A DNA stretch of 64,000 bases, taken from positions 36,571,148-36,635,147 of the forward strand of contig CM036245.1 in NCBI GenBank assembly GCA_020698575.1, written 5' to 3'. Both the position numbers and the translations under genes were made by a program. The notes under the pieces are model-generated. The model had not been told where the DNA came from, did not search any database, and was given only the letters and a program-made list of their open reading frames with translations. The DNA is from Bostrychus sinensis. Taxonomy: Eukaryota > Chordata > Actinopteri > Gobiiformes > Eleotridae. This document shows positions 21,249 through 31,490 of this stretch, piece after piece (the stretch's first letter is position 1; the number at the start of each line of letters is the position of its first letter).

Positions 21249-21900
21249 GTCGTCGTCCCGGGTCCGGACGGGGCAAGGAGGCAGAGTGCATTGGTGCATC
21301 AGTGCTAGAGGGGCTCCGATGTCGTTGTCCCGGGTCTAAGTCAGGATGAAGCGTATCATCTGAAAGAGCAAGACGAGCCACCGGGCTGGGCAGCTGGGTC
21401 ACTGGAGGTGACGGAGCGGAGAGCCCACCGGACCGCCTCAGGACAGCCTCCTTCAGAAACTTCCTCCGAGCAGAAGACTTGGACAGCACTGGGATTCTCT
21501 GGTGGATTTTGCAGACTGGAGCGACTCAGCTACTGACTGTGGAGCATTATGCACAGGACTTGGCAGAAGCACGCCCGCAGTTGGGACTCGTGGACAGCCT
21601 GCATCACTTCTCGATAAAGCCGGGAACTCCAGGGAGGACTCCAGGTCGGGAAGCACCTGCGCCTCTGGAGCAACAGCTGGAAGGACCGGTGAGTCTGTGG
21701 CAAGGGCCGCGTAGCGGTTGGAGAGGATCAAGCCGGGAATACTCCTGACCCCGACCGAGCTCCTCCTGCGCCCGCGGACAGAAGCCTCTTCATCCAACAA
21801 CTGCCGCTTTGGAATTGAGCATGAAGACGGCCGTGGACAGGTGGACCAATCCCATACAACCGTGTCGTAATAGGCGGCGCTGAGTGAAGGTCAGAAATCT
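21249..21900. other. GC-rich island with overlapping open frames, function unknown
   Basis: Base composition changes sharply from the A/T-rich surroundings. Overlapping open frames occur on both strands: 21453-21800 and 21196-21489 on the minus, 21479-21748 on the plus. The minus frames are rich in Ser, Pro, Leu and Arg and could be read as one coding stretch with a frameshift near 21470. I recognise no domain. It could be a transposon gag or ORF1-type region, the interior of a longer R2 relative, or a CpG island. Confidence 0.4.
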
Positions 21901-22261
21901 TTTTGTTGCAGTTTTTTAGTGTGATCACAGTGAGTTCAGATCTGTCTTTATGAGCCATGACAAGCTGGAAGGCTCAGGGGTATGAGGAAGTAAAAACAGT
22001 GCGTAAAACAACGATCCCCAGTTGCAGATCCAAGTATTAAAAGCAGTAGAAGAAGAGTAAAAAATATTAAAACAATAAATAATGAGTAAAAATGGCCAAC
22101 CGGATCATCCAGTGTCGATAAAATGAGTTTAAAATGGCCTTAGCAAAGCCAAAAACACACGGTGGCTGCCATCTTGCGCAACCATGAAGCTTAGATCTGG
22201 TCATAGTCATGTTAGAAATGCATATGTTTTTTGGTTTTGACCACTGATTTCAGGCGGACTA
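21901..22261. other. unassigned sequence
   Basis: No gene or known repeat recognised. Confidence 0.45.
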
Positions 22262-22440
22262 GAATTTACTTGTCCTTGCCACGATAGAAGGTGAGACAGA
22301 GGGTAGAAGAAGACGGGGCAGGTGCCGCGTAGAATGGGTGGACAACATCATTGAATGGGAAAATGGACTGGGTGGCGCTCATCGGAATGCCAGAGAGAGG
22401 AGGTCAACGGTCCACTGAGGGCCATGGCAACTACACAACA
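22262..22440 (+). pseudogene. LINE C-terminal coding fragment
   Basis: One frame reads IEGETEGRRRRGRCRVEWVD, then NIIEWENGLGGAHRNARERR, then STVH and a stop. This arrangement (a basic stretch, then W-D-N-I, then an 'A..R..R..VH' end just before the stop) is typical of the extreme C-terminus of RTE/L1-like reverse transcriptase proteins in animals. Nothing upstream extends the match, so it is a short dead fragment. The family is not assigned. Confidence 0.5.
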
Positions 22441-22734
22441 ACTACAGAGTTCACTTGTTTGGTCTGCATCACATTACGGTGGTAGTGGGTTCAGAACTCC
22501 TCAAATAAACTTTTCCTAGGAAAAAGCACCACAGTTTGATTGTAGTGGACCAAACATGGCAAACATGAACAATCCTTGGTAAACTGATTGGGGGATAAAA
22601 TGGGTCCCACAGTCAGACCAACTGAGAATTACTGCAATCTATACATTTTGTTCTGTTACAAAAAATTTACATTTTACACAACTAAGGGCCACTCTTCAAA
22701 TGTAATAGAAAGGTATTTAACAAACACTCATCCT

Positions 22735-22945
22735 CTTCCACTTATTGCCATTTGAGTTTGCTGGTGACTGGAGTCTTCCCCAGGAACTATGGGCCTTAGG
22801 TGGTGTATACCCTGGACAGTGACCAGTTAGTCTCAGGGCTGACACTGAGACATGCACAGACAGACAACTATTCACTCTCACATTTATTCACTAGAAGGAA
22901 TTTAGAGTTACCAGTTCTCCTAATGTAGGAGGTTCTGCATGGTCT
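22735..22945 (-). mobile_element. fish SINE body fragment
   Basis: Shows 'taccctggacagtgaccagt', 'ctcacatttattcactagaa' and 'atttagagttaccagttctc', the order found in the widespread teleost repeat also present at 47.0 and 50.1 kb. The tRNA-like head is missing. Confidence 0.6.
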
Positions 22946-23267
22946 CCAGTACAGACACAGAGACACAAGATGCACGATTCTGGTCAGTCCATGTTTAATG
23001 CACTTTAAACAGCAGCAAGAAACATGGAACTAGAACAGACAACAGCACGAGTACAGCTCCCACCACAGACTGCTCATCTCAACTCAGGTTATACTTTCAT
23101 CATACAGTACCATCAGGCTGTACAATAATCCAATATATGTTATATTATATACAGCTGTATATAATAAACATGCAACCAATACATGATTAATATAATGTAG
23201 AATATAGGTTGATATGATTTAGTATTTATCAAAAATAAAACAAAACTAGTCCAAAACTAGTTATGTG
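22946..23267. other. unassigned sequence
   Basis: No gene or recognised repeat. Confidence 0.5.
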
Positions 23268-23771
23268 CACTGTAAAAAAAAAAAAAAAAAAAATCCTGTG
23301 AAAATGCAACGCAACAGAATCCCTCAAGATTTTTGAGTTTTGGGGCCAACTTAAAATCTCAAGTTTTCAACAACTAATATTTTTTATTCACTTAATTTGA
23401 CGTTTATATGTTTAAAAACTTTCAATTTTAAGTTTTACTCTCTATCATTATTTTTCTTATAGCCAACTCATTATCCATTTTTCAGAAAAAGTAATATTAT
23501 CTTTTTTAAATTTAGTATATTTAGTTTTCATTATTATCAATAATAATACTTTTTCTGAACAATGGACAGTAAGTTGGCTGTAAGATGAGTTAAAAAATAC
23601 TGATACTAAGCAAAACTTTAAAATGAAAAAAATTTAGACATGAACGTCAAATTAGGTGAACAAAAAAGTATTAGTTGTTGAAAACTTGAGATTTTAAGCT
23701 GGCCCCAAAACTCAAAAACCTTCAGGGATCCTGTTGCCTAGAATTGTGCATTTTCACATTGTTTTACAGTG
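23268..23771. mobile_element. foldback element with arms of about 240 bp
   Basis: The left arm starts 'cactgtaaaa' and the right arm ends 'gttttacagtg'. Nearly the whole element is an inverted repeat. For example, 'gagttttggggccaacttaa' on the left is matched by 'ttaagctggccccaaaactc' on the right, and 'ttcagaaaaagtaatatt' by 'aatactttttctgaa'. The two arms differ by scattered substitutions and small indels. There is no coding capacity. The duplication at the target is not clear, so the superfamily is open. Confidence 0.9.
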
Positions 23772-24062
23772 TGCATAAAATACACTTATTTCATTAATAA
23801 ATGAAAACAAAATAACAAATAAAAATAGCAACTAAATAGTACAGCACAGATTTCAGCATAAAATATCCAAAACAGCTCATAAAACATACAGCAGCAAGAG
23901 GCATGGAATTAGCAAACACAACAGCATGAATACAGGTGCCTACCTGAGCAAAGGAAAACACCATCAATATTGGCTCTAATGATTAATACAGTATTAATAA
24001 AAAAAATCTGCACTGTAAAGTTCCGAGAACGTTCACCCAAAAAATCAATTTGCTACAGTAAC
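23772..24062. other. unassigned A/T-rich sequence
   Basis: No gene or recognised repeat; 'cactgtaaagttccgag' at about 24011 resembles the foldback end by a few bases only. Confidence 0.45.
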
Positions 24063-24127
24063 ACATGCATGTCTTTGGATGGCAGGAGAAAGCCGGAGTA
24101 GTTGGAGAGAAGCCACAGTAACACAAA
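24063..24127 (-). mobile_element. small fish SINE body fragment
   Basis: 'acacatgcatgtctttggat' then 'ggagaaagccggagtag' is the central part of the repeat seen at 47.08-47.15 kb. Confidence 0.65.
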
Positions 24128-25061
24128 GAAATAACTTGAATTAGACTTAAGTAGACTTTAAAGCCAGAGCTATGTGTAAAATAACTGTGAGGCTGATGTC
24201 TGTAAAACCCTCTAATGTGCAGTTACTGGATGTTTAAAGCTCCATAACGTTCAAAGTACACATGTTTTATTAATTGGAGAGTAACTGGACAGATTGTACA
24301 GTGCAGCTCTTGGCTCTGATACAGATTTGGCACAGGAACGCTTTCATTTGGCAGACGTCACTAAAACACATCATCGGCTTCTGTAAATCCTGCTATTTAC
24401 AGCCCCACTAAGAGCCTTTGGTAATACGTATGGCTGATAATGGTTCATACCACACAGTTCACAGTTGGTCAGAGGTGACAGACGGGTGAGCTCTGTAATG
24501 GCTGCCCCCAGACTCAGAACAGCCTCACGTCAGTCTGATCGGTCGCTGTGCTTGGTTGAGATATGTTCCACTCTCTGGCTTTTCAATCTGCACTCAGGCA
24601 ATTCTACCCTTCATACCAACATCTATTTATAGTTCTTACTGTTGAAGCTGACTGGTGTGGCCCCATTATCAGGCTTGGTTGAGTCGCAGATAAGCACCGA
24701 TATATAAAAAGTAGCATGGTTACATTTTTAGATTGGAACATAAGTAAATATCATTTGTCCAGTAGTGTATACAGGAATAAATGGGGAATTCTTGATACTT
24801 AAGGAGCGTCAACAGATTGTGTGCTGAATGGGATGGGAGCAGTATTACCTTGTGCACCAAGCTGGATTGTCGCACGATACTTAACAACATGGTGATGACA
24901 AAAAACCTGCTATGCTGCTTTACATTTACAAAAACAGCAAAAATCCCACAACAGACTCATGATTTAATAAAGGCTTTTTAATTACACAATAGACAGAGTG
25001 CCATGGATTTAGTTGTTTAGGTAAACATTTACATTTACAATTCTCCTTCCATCCAAGCTCG
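24128..25061. other. unassigned sequence
   Basis: No gene seen. The part near 24440-24600 is complex and non-repetitive. Confidence 0.45.
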
Positions 25062-25067
25062 GGTCCT

Positions 25068-25655
25068 CTACCAGAGGCCTGGGAGCTTGAGGGTTCTGCG
25101 CAGTATCTTTGCTGTTCCTAGGACTGCGCTCTTCTGGACTGAGATGTCTGATGTTTTTCCTGGGATCTGCTGTAGCCACTCTTCCAGTTTGGGGGTTACT
25201 GCCCCGAGTGCTCCGATGACCACGGGCACCACTGTTGCCTTCACTTCCCAGGCCTTCTCAAGTTCTTCTTTGAGGCCTTGGTACTTCTCTAGTTTCTTGT
25301 GTTCCTTTTTCCTGATGTTACAATCGCTTGGTATTGCGATGCCAACCAACCAACGGCTTTCCTCTGCTGTTTGTCCATCACCACAATGTCCGGTTGGTTC
25401 GCCACTACCATTTTGTCTGTCTGGATCTGGAAGTCCCACAGGATCTTAGCTCGGTCATTCTCTATCACCTTTGGAGGTGTTTCCCATCTTGACCTCGGGA
25501 CTTCCAGACTGTACTCTGCACAGATGTTCCTGTACACTATACCAGCCACTTGGTTATGACGCTCCATGTATGCTTTCCCTGCCAGCATCTTACACCCTGC
25601 AGTTATGAGATGGATTGTCTCAGGGGCCTCCCTTTGCACAGTCTGCAGCATGATT
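25068..25655 (-). pseudogene. R4/Dong-like LINE: C-terminal zinc knuckle and restriction-like endonuclease
   Basis: The minus strand encodes the C-terminal end of a site-specific-type non-LTR retrotransposon protein. In order there is a broken CCHC knuckle (a CRLC equivalent out of frame, then ETIHLITAGCK), then AYMERHNQVAGIVYRNI, then ILWDFQIQTDKMV, then ANQPDIVVMDK. After a frameshift near 25345 come VGIAIPSDCNIRKKEHKKL and EKYQGLKEELEK, ending LPGLW and a stop at about 25068. In this family the PD...(D/E)xK-type region nicks the target DNA. The PD of PDIVV is visible; the central 'IDV' strand is damaged (VGI). Reverse transcriptase is absent. It is 5'-truncated and dead. Confidence 0.7.
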
Positions 25656-25932
25656 GGCTGACAGTGACAGACAGGTGAAAGAAATCAGTCTTCCTGCTTG
25701 AATTTATGTTACAGCGTCATAATTCCACCTAAAGTGAAGATGCTCAAATACAATACAAATACTTACATACTAACATTTTCACAAACCTTTGGCAGCCACT
25801 GGTTCAGACATTTGGTCATATTATTGTGATTAATGGCATCACCATCTGCCCATTGCTGTCAGCTCACAACTCTTTGAGAAACACATTCAGTATGGGGGAA
25901 GTTATTAGAAACCTGTAATTCTATTTACTGTG

Positions 25933-25936
<4 letters not shown>
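25656..25936. other. unassigned sequence
   Basis: No gene or recognised repeat. Confidence 0.5.
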
Positions 25937-25982
<46 letters not shown>

Positions 25983-25983
25983 T
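25937..25983. repeat. (TTA)n microsatellite
   Basis: About 15 TTA/ATT units. The poly-leucine open frame here is a reading of it. Confidence 0.97.
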
Positions 25984-26011
25984 ATAAAAATTTTTTATTT
26001 ATTTTTAAGTG

Positions 26012-26108
26012 TTAGAGCCCGGACTCAAACCCACAATGCCGAGGCAGGCTGTAGTTGCTTAGTATATGCGCCACAGCTCTACCAGCTGAGCTATTCCGCG
26101 GCACCCCT
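26012..26108 (-). mobile_element. tRNA-like SINE head or tRNA pseudogene
   Basis: On the minus strand there is an A-box-like 'tagctcagctggtagagc' and a B-box-like 'gggtttgagtcc', the internal RNA polymerase III promoter parts. The spacing suits a tRNA, but the T stem and acceptor stem do not pair well. A SINE head or dead tRNA is more likely than a working tRNA gene. Confidence 0.6.
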
Positions 26109-26936
26109 TTACCAGGGTTAATCATTGTCATTTCTGGCCCAGTCTAAGACAACATTTCTGTAGTATTACCTAATACCACTACTACTCAGAGAGCTCTTTA
26201 AGACAAAGACAAGATCAAGTTAGTTAAAAGAATGGTCTTGTATAATGGACAACATCATCTCACTGCAATTTAAAATCTTAAATAAAATGTTTCCACCTGT
26301 TGTCACTATCTGCTATAAAAGAGAACCACTGAAACTCCATGTCTGAACTAATTAGATGTGACTGTAATTTTGCATCAGCACAGCACCTGTCACTTCCCAT
26401 CATCATAATTGCATCGCTCCCCACTAATGTTTTGATTCTGTTTTCTCTGCGCCCGTACCAATCTTTAATATCTCTATCCTCCATCTCTGACCACTCCTCG
26501 GTCTTTCCATCAATAATCCAATTGTAATTTGTTTGTGAACACCGCCGGCTTGAATCATTCAGCCCAGACCCTGACTCTGAGTGACCTCTGACCCCGGCGA
26601 CTGCTTCCTCCTTGACTCAACCTTTATTGGATTGTGGGCTGATCGACTGTCTGCTTTTTGACAGAACACAGGAAACATCAACACTACTCGGTGCCACTGA
26701 ATTCCCATATTTTCAGCACTGGTCCAGCATGTTGCCATGTCATGAGTGACAGGAGAGCGTGGCATGATTGCAAAATAGTGTCCTCTTGGTGCCCTTCAGT
26801 GGGATCCTGCTCAGGTAAGAAAAAAACAAAACAAAAAAAAAAAAACATGAGCAAATCCAACGTGTTATGGGCTTTGGGCCTTCATCTGGGCAAACTCCAA
26901 ATGGCACACAGGCACCAGTTTGTTTCCACTTGTTAT
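26109..26936. other. unassigned sequence
   Basis: Complex sequence without recognised repeats. The short open frames on both strands (26278-26765) lack domains. The part at 26540-26770 could be regulatory, but nothing proves it. Confidence 0.4.
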
Positions 26937-27090
26937 CAGGCAGATTTTTGCATATTTTAGACTATTAGCCGATTTTTGCACTTTTATGCTGATTTTGGTC
27001 AGCGACTGAAAGGACCCCTGCTATTCCATCATTGGCTGATGAAATAGGGGTGCAGGTGATGGAGAATGTGATCACTGTGTCACATATTGA

Positions 27091-28162
27091 TGGTACGTTC
27101 ACACCGGACGCGAATCAGGCGTCAGGCGCGAGTGATTACCATGTTAAGTCTATGGAAAGCCGCGTTCAGGCGCGAACAAGCGTCCTGCGGCGCGAATGAC
27201 GCGAATGGCGCGACGCGAATGACGCGAATTGAGCGTTTGACGCGCGAGTCCCGCGAATAGGCGGAGACGCAAATCGGCATTGGACGCGAACAACGCCGAT
27301 TCGCGTCCAACGCTCTGGTCGCGGAAGTTGAAAAATTTGAACTTCTGCGAACATTCGCGCCGCGTTAACCAATCAGGGACCTGCTGTAGCAGTGACGTGG
27401 TTACGTACGACGTAACAGGAGGAGATCCCTGCCTCGGAGATTCAGCAAAACAATCATCGAGGCTTCAGAGTGAACCCGGAGATAAAAGCTGCAGCCTACA
27501 GCAGCTCTTCTACTTTTATGAAGACAGGAAACAAAAACAGCCCTGATATAAAACACTATAAATAAAATAAATATGGCTGTTTAGGCTTTGTGTGACTGTG
27601 GTTATAGCTGTTATATCTGATACAAGCCTGTGACAGAGGCTCACTCTGATCATTGTGACATCAAGAACACACAAATAAATACAAGTAAATATAAAGGGGG
27701 GGGGGGGGGGTTAACTTTACCAAAATAGCCTATTGAGATGTGCTTGTTATATTAGCAGCTATTGCACTCTCCAGAACAACACAAAATACAGAGCCTGTGA
27801 CTAGACCAGACCCCAAAACCACTAGAGAGAGCTAATGTACAAGAAATAACTCCAGGCTCTCAGCTCTGTCTCTGGGGTTAATGCTGCTGTACAGCAGCAG
27901 TGTCCTGGGGAGAGGTCCCCGCAGCCTCACGGGACACAGGTGTCCAAACCCAGACAGGCTCATTTGGGAGTAGCCCTAGCGGCCATGCCCCTCATTTGAC
28001 GCGAATGAGGCGAATTGGACGCTTCATTCGCGCGAGTTTCACCCGCGAATAGAGCGAATTTCACGCGCGAATGACGCGAGTGAATTCAAAATGGTCACGC
28101 GTCCAACTAGACGCGAATGACGCGAATTTGACGCCTGATTCGCGTCCGGTGTGAACGTACCA
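27091..28162. mobile_element. CpG-rich element with 34-bp perfect inverted ends and GACGCGAAT arrays
   Basis: The left end starts 'tggtacgttcacaccggacg' and the right end is its inverse; the first 34 bases match perfectly. Next to both ends lie dense, irregular arrays of 'gacgcgaat', 'gcgcgaa' and similar (27125-27310 and 27998-28140). The interior (27310-27990) is different and includes a poly-G run. Flanking 3-mers (tga, tta) resemble the TWA target of Harbinger-like elements but are not identical. No transposase is seen. Confidence 0.85.
27697..27711. repeat. poly-G run
   Basis: About 14-15 G in a row inside the CpG-rich element. Confidence 0.9.
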
Positions 28163-28434
28163 TTATACATCAGCCCTGCTACAGATCTGTGAGATTTGGC
28201 ATTTGGGAAGTTCTGAGAAACAGCTCAATGTGTCCCAATCATCTTTTAGCAACTTGAGCATCTTACACTGCAGTTTGCAGAAAACGTTCAAAATTGCAAT
28301 ATGAGTTTCCTCGATGAAGGCCAAAGAGCTGTTTACAGATGTGCAATATTAAATATTGTTACATTTATGAGGGTATGGGGCATAATACATGCTAACCTTA
28401 AATTGTTAGTTAATGGACTTCCGGCTTAGATGGA

Positions 28435-29342
28435 TTGAGACATGACTTTTGTGGCTCCTGCAAAACTCATTGTTATACAGTGTCAGGGTGTTTCTATTTA
28501 TGTTGTGTGAACATATTTTATTTTCGTGACTTTATTTCAACACACTTTTACAACAACATGCCGACAAAACTGAGGAATATGAGCAATTCAGCAATTCTGC
28601 TAACGTGGTCTGCTCCTAAGGCTACATCCTCGCCTCTGAGTGATCCCATCTCACTGCTGACCCTGGACGGAGCAGCCACCTTTTTGAGCATGTCCTCTGC
28701 GGATTTTAAAGCCGAGTTGCTCACTGTTCTTTGGGAGGAAATGATAAGCATTTTCCAGACTGAGCTACTTGCTGCCAAGACCAAAACATTGTCTCATATA
28801 AAGTCGGAGTTGCAATATGTGAAAACGGAACTGAGTGCTAGCATAGCGGCTATTAATGTGGAGGTGAACGTGTTGAAAGTTACGGTTAGTGACATGGAGG
28901 GCTTGCTCTCGACCTGCACAGACGATGTGGTCTCACTCCAAAAAGGCTGGAAAGACTTTTGACACAACTTGTTTCTCTCGAGAACAAGTGTGAAGATTTG
29001 GAGGCGAGGTCTCTCCGCAATAAAGTTAAATAATGGGACTACCTGAGGACTATAGTGTCCCTATCATGGCAGCCACGGTCTCCACTCTGCTTAAAGAAGC
29101 CTTTGGCCTGGATAAGGAACCTTTTTTAGGCTGTGCACATCGTTCACTGCAACCTAAACCAAATCCTGGTCCAATGTCCTCGTCCCATAATGGCACGTTT
29201 GCATTATTATGCAGACTGCATGGATATCCTGCAGAGTGCCAGAGCTCAGCAATGGATCAAGATCAAAGACATGTTCATCTCCATCTTCCCGGACCTTACT
29301 GTTTGGATGGCCAGGGCCTGGGCCGCCTTTAATGACATTTGA
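28435..29342 (+). pseudogene. LINE-E ORF1 remnant (L1-type RNA-binding protein)
   Basis: The first frame (to 28962) encodes a stretch that looks like a coiled coil: FKAELLTVLWEEMISIFQTE, then LSHIKSELQYVKTELSASI. L1-type ORF1 proteins use this to form trimers. After frameshifts comes LEARSLRNK and, from about 29033, MGLPEDYSVP and LGCAHRSLQPKPNPGP. The latter matches the 'RIxGLPE...RAHRS' core of the L1 RNA-recognition domain. In another frame follow MARLHYYADCMDILQSAR and IFPDLT, its C-terminal part. The likely start is ATG at 28558, because upstream residues look non-coding. The protein normally binds the element's RNA as a chaperone. At least two frameshifts make this copy dead. Confidence 0.7.
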
Positions 29343-30960
29343 CGTCAGCTTAGGGAGATTCCCGACATATGGTTTGGTCTGCTACCTCCAGCTCACTCGG
29401 GACTAATGGCCAAAGTGTCACATGTTTTGTACCATCCCATTGTTGTATCGGACCATGCACCCGTATCTTTAGATATTCAAATTTCACCAGGACCTTGCTA
29501 CCTCACTTGATGGAGGTTTAACAAATCACTTCTGATAAATTTCATATACTCATCACAACGGCGATTGCTGATTTTATTAGTCTTAATCAATTTGATGTAG
29601 AGCCGATTTCGAACGCATTACTTTGGGAAGCTTTGAAAGCCTATTTATGAGGTCAGGTTATTTCGTACTCTGCACACTTGAAGAAGCATGTTTGTCTAAC
29701 ATTCAAAAGCTCTTAACTGATTTAGAATCTGGGGACCAGCGGCTCGTGATCACTCCATCCACCAATCTGTTAAAGCACAGAGTTGCCTTGCAGACCGAGT
29801 TAGACCTAATCACAACCAACAAAGCTGAGCGACTCTTACTCTACTCTCGCGTTAGATACTATGAACATGGCGATTAGTCGGGAAGACTGCTGCCTCACCA
29901 GTTGCGTCAACAGGCAGCCTCGTGTTTAATCCCTTATATTAAGGACATGACTGGTGTACTGTTGCAGGTGCCAGTCTCTATTAATTCAGTTTTCTCGTGT
30001 TTTTATTCCTCATTGTACAGCTCTGAACTTAAGTCAGACTTGTCAGACAAGCATACATTTTTAAATGGTCTTGAATTTCCAGCCATATGCCAGGATGTGA
30101 TTATTCAATTAGATTCACCATTGACCATTCAAGAGTTTACTCTTGCTTTACAAAACATGCAAAATAATAAGGCCCTGGGTTCGGAGGGATTTCCGGTAGA
30201 ATTTTTTTAAGGCGTTTCACATCCAACTCATTCCATTATTGCCTTCTGTTTATGTTGAGTCAGACTTAAAATGTTTTAGGGACCTCTATAAGGATAGGGT
30301 TTTTCGCTTCTTTGCAGATTTGGCTAGGGAAATGAATCTCCCACTCTCTCATCTTTTTTAGATATTTTCAGGTTAGGAATTGTGCCAAATTTTTGTTTCT
30401 TGCTTTCCCTCACTTCCCTCTTGAGCAGGTGTGGAAGGAACTTTTAAGATTAAATTATTCACAGAAGTCTCTTATCTCTAAAATTTACTGCACTATTTAG
30501 CCCTATCATGGTTTCTTAACAATTAAAACAAGGGAGGCTTGGGAATGTGAGCTGGGATTTGTCCTTGATGAACATTGGTGGGACTCTGCACTAAATACTA
30601 TTCACAGGAGCTCCATGTGTGCCCATTTGACTCTGATACAGTTCAAAGTCCTGTTTAGGAGCTATTTCTCAAAAACAAGACTATCACAGATAAACCACAG
30701 TGGATGTTTGTGATAGATGTGCTGGCTCACCTTGTAATTTGGCACATATGTTTTTCTCTTGTCAATCACTTACAAATTTTTGTCAGATGTATTTTTGACG
30801 ACTTTTGATGTTTCCCCACATATTGCTATCTTTGGTCTTCCGGTGGAATACACCCGCTATTCTACTGTACATTTAGAGGTTCTAGCTTTCACCTCTGATA
30901 GCCAGATGTCACCTCCTTCTTCACTGGAAGTCAACAAATGCCCACTCTAGTAAGCAGTGG
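29343..30960 (+). pseudogene. LINE-E ORF2 remnant (endonuclease end, RT start, C-terminal part)
   Basis: Pieces occur in order in several frames. VVSDHAPVSLDIQI (about 29440-29490) is the end of the APE-type endonuclease, with the SDHAPV motif that carries catalytic D and H. Next, 29623-29877 is linker. Then 29902-30210 has FSCFYSSLYSSEL and ALQNMQNNKALGSEGFPVEF, the start of the reverse transcriptase (the usual form is KAPGPDGFP). After about 30210 the fingers and palm, including the YxDD site, are missing. Pieces near 30450-30870 (for example TREAWECELGF, and HIAIFGLPVEY after frameshifts) match the C-terminal region of fish L1/Tx1 proteins. The whole is fragmented by stops, frameshifts and deletions and cannot work. 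Confidence 0.7.
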
Positions 30961-31106
30961 ATGGATGAGGTTATGTCTTTTTTTTAAAGTTGAGAAGATT
31001 AGATCTCTAAAAGTGACAGTTCCAATAGATTCTACAAAAAGTGGCAACATTTTCTGAACTATTCTGAGACTATCTATCACTGTAGCCCCAAACCCCCCTT
31101 GTTTTT

Positions 31107-31170
31107 TTTATGTATGTATGTATGTATGTATGTATGTATGTATGTATGTATGTATGTATGTATGTATGTA
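31107..31170. repeat. (TGTA)n microsatellite
   Basis: About 15 units of tatg/tgta. The minus-strand open frame ending in repeated HTYI is a reading of it. Confidence 0.97.
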
Positions 31171-31375
31171 TTTTGAGTTTTGGGGTTTGTTTATGGTTTT
31201 ATCTTTTGTAAGTTTCATGTAAAATATAAACAAGTCACTGTGTGAAAAAGTGTCACTATGACTATGTGGTACACACCAATAAACATATGAAACAGAAATT
31301 GTTAACAAAACTATATAAAGTAACCATAGTAAAACATATACTCATGTATTAAGAAATATATATATATATATACTG

Positions 31376-31490
31376 TGACTAACTGGCCACTGTCCAGGGT
31401 GTTGCCTGCCTAAGGCCCAAAGTTACTGGGACAGGCTACAAACAGCCATGACGCTTAACGGAAAAAAGCAGAAGATGAATGAATGTATTG
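31376..31490 (+). mobile_element. fish SINE/LINE tail with (GAAT)n end
   Basis: 'tgactaactggccactgtcc', 'agggtgttgcctgcctaagg' and 'gggacaggctac', ending 'gaagatgaatgaatg'. This is a recognised fish repeat 3' end, decayed. Confidence 0.6.

Larger units (their letters stand above)
26937..28340. mobile_element. R3 element, split by a CpG-rich element
   Basis: The left part (26937-27090) has 'ttagccgatttttgcac', and the right part (28163-28340) has 'agccctgctacagatctgtg' followed by 'agatttgg'. Both match the copy at 52976-53720, where the corresponding region is uninterrupted. The right end is not well defined. Confidence 0.65.
28419..31200 (+). mobile_element. L1/Tx1-like LINE (LINE-E), decayed
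   Basis: Starts near 'gacttccggcttagatgg', the kind of 5' end seen in fish L1/Tx1-type elements. ORF1 and ORF2 remnants follow in the expected order on the plus strand, and a (TGTA)n tract with T-rich 3' sequence lies at the end. Large parts, including most of the endonuclease and the catalytic RT core, are gone. Confidence 0.75.

Noticed and set aside
25087..25559. Plus-strand frames of 86-120 codons
   Set aside because: They are antisense to the R4/Dong-like LINE coding sequence.
26012..26108. Functional tRNA gene
   Set aside because: T stem and acceptor stem pair poorly; a SINE head or pseudogene fits better.
25930..26121. Poly-leucine signal-peptide-like frame
   Set aside because: It reads a (TTA)n microsatellite.
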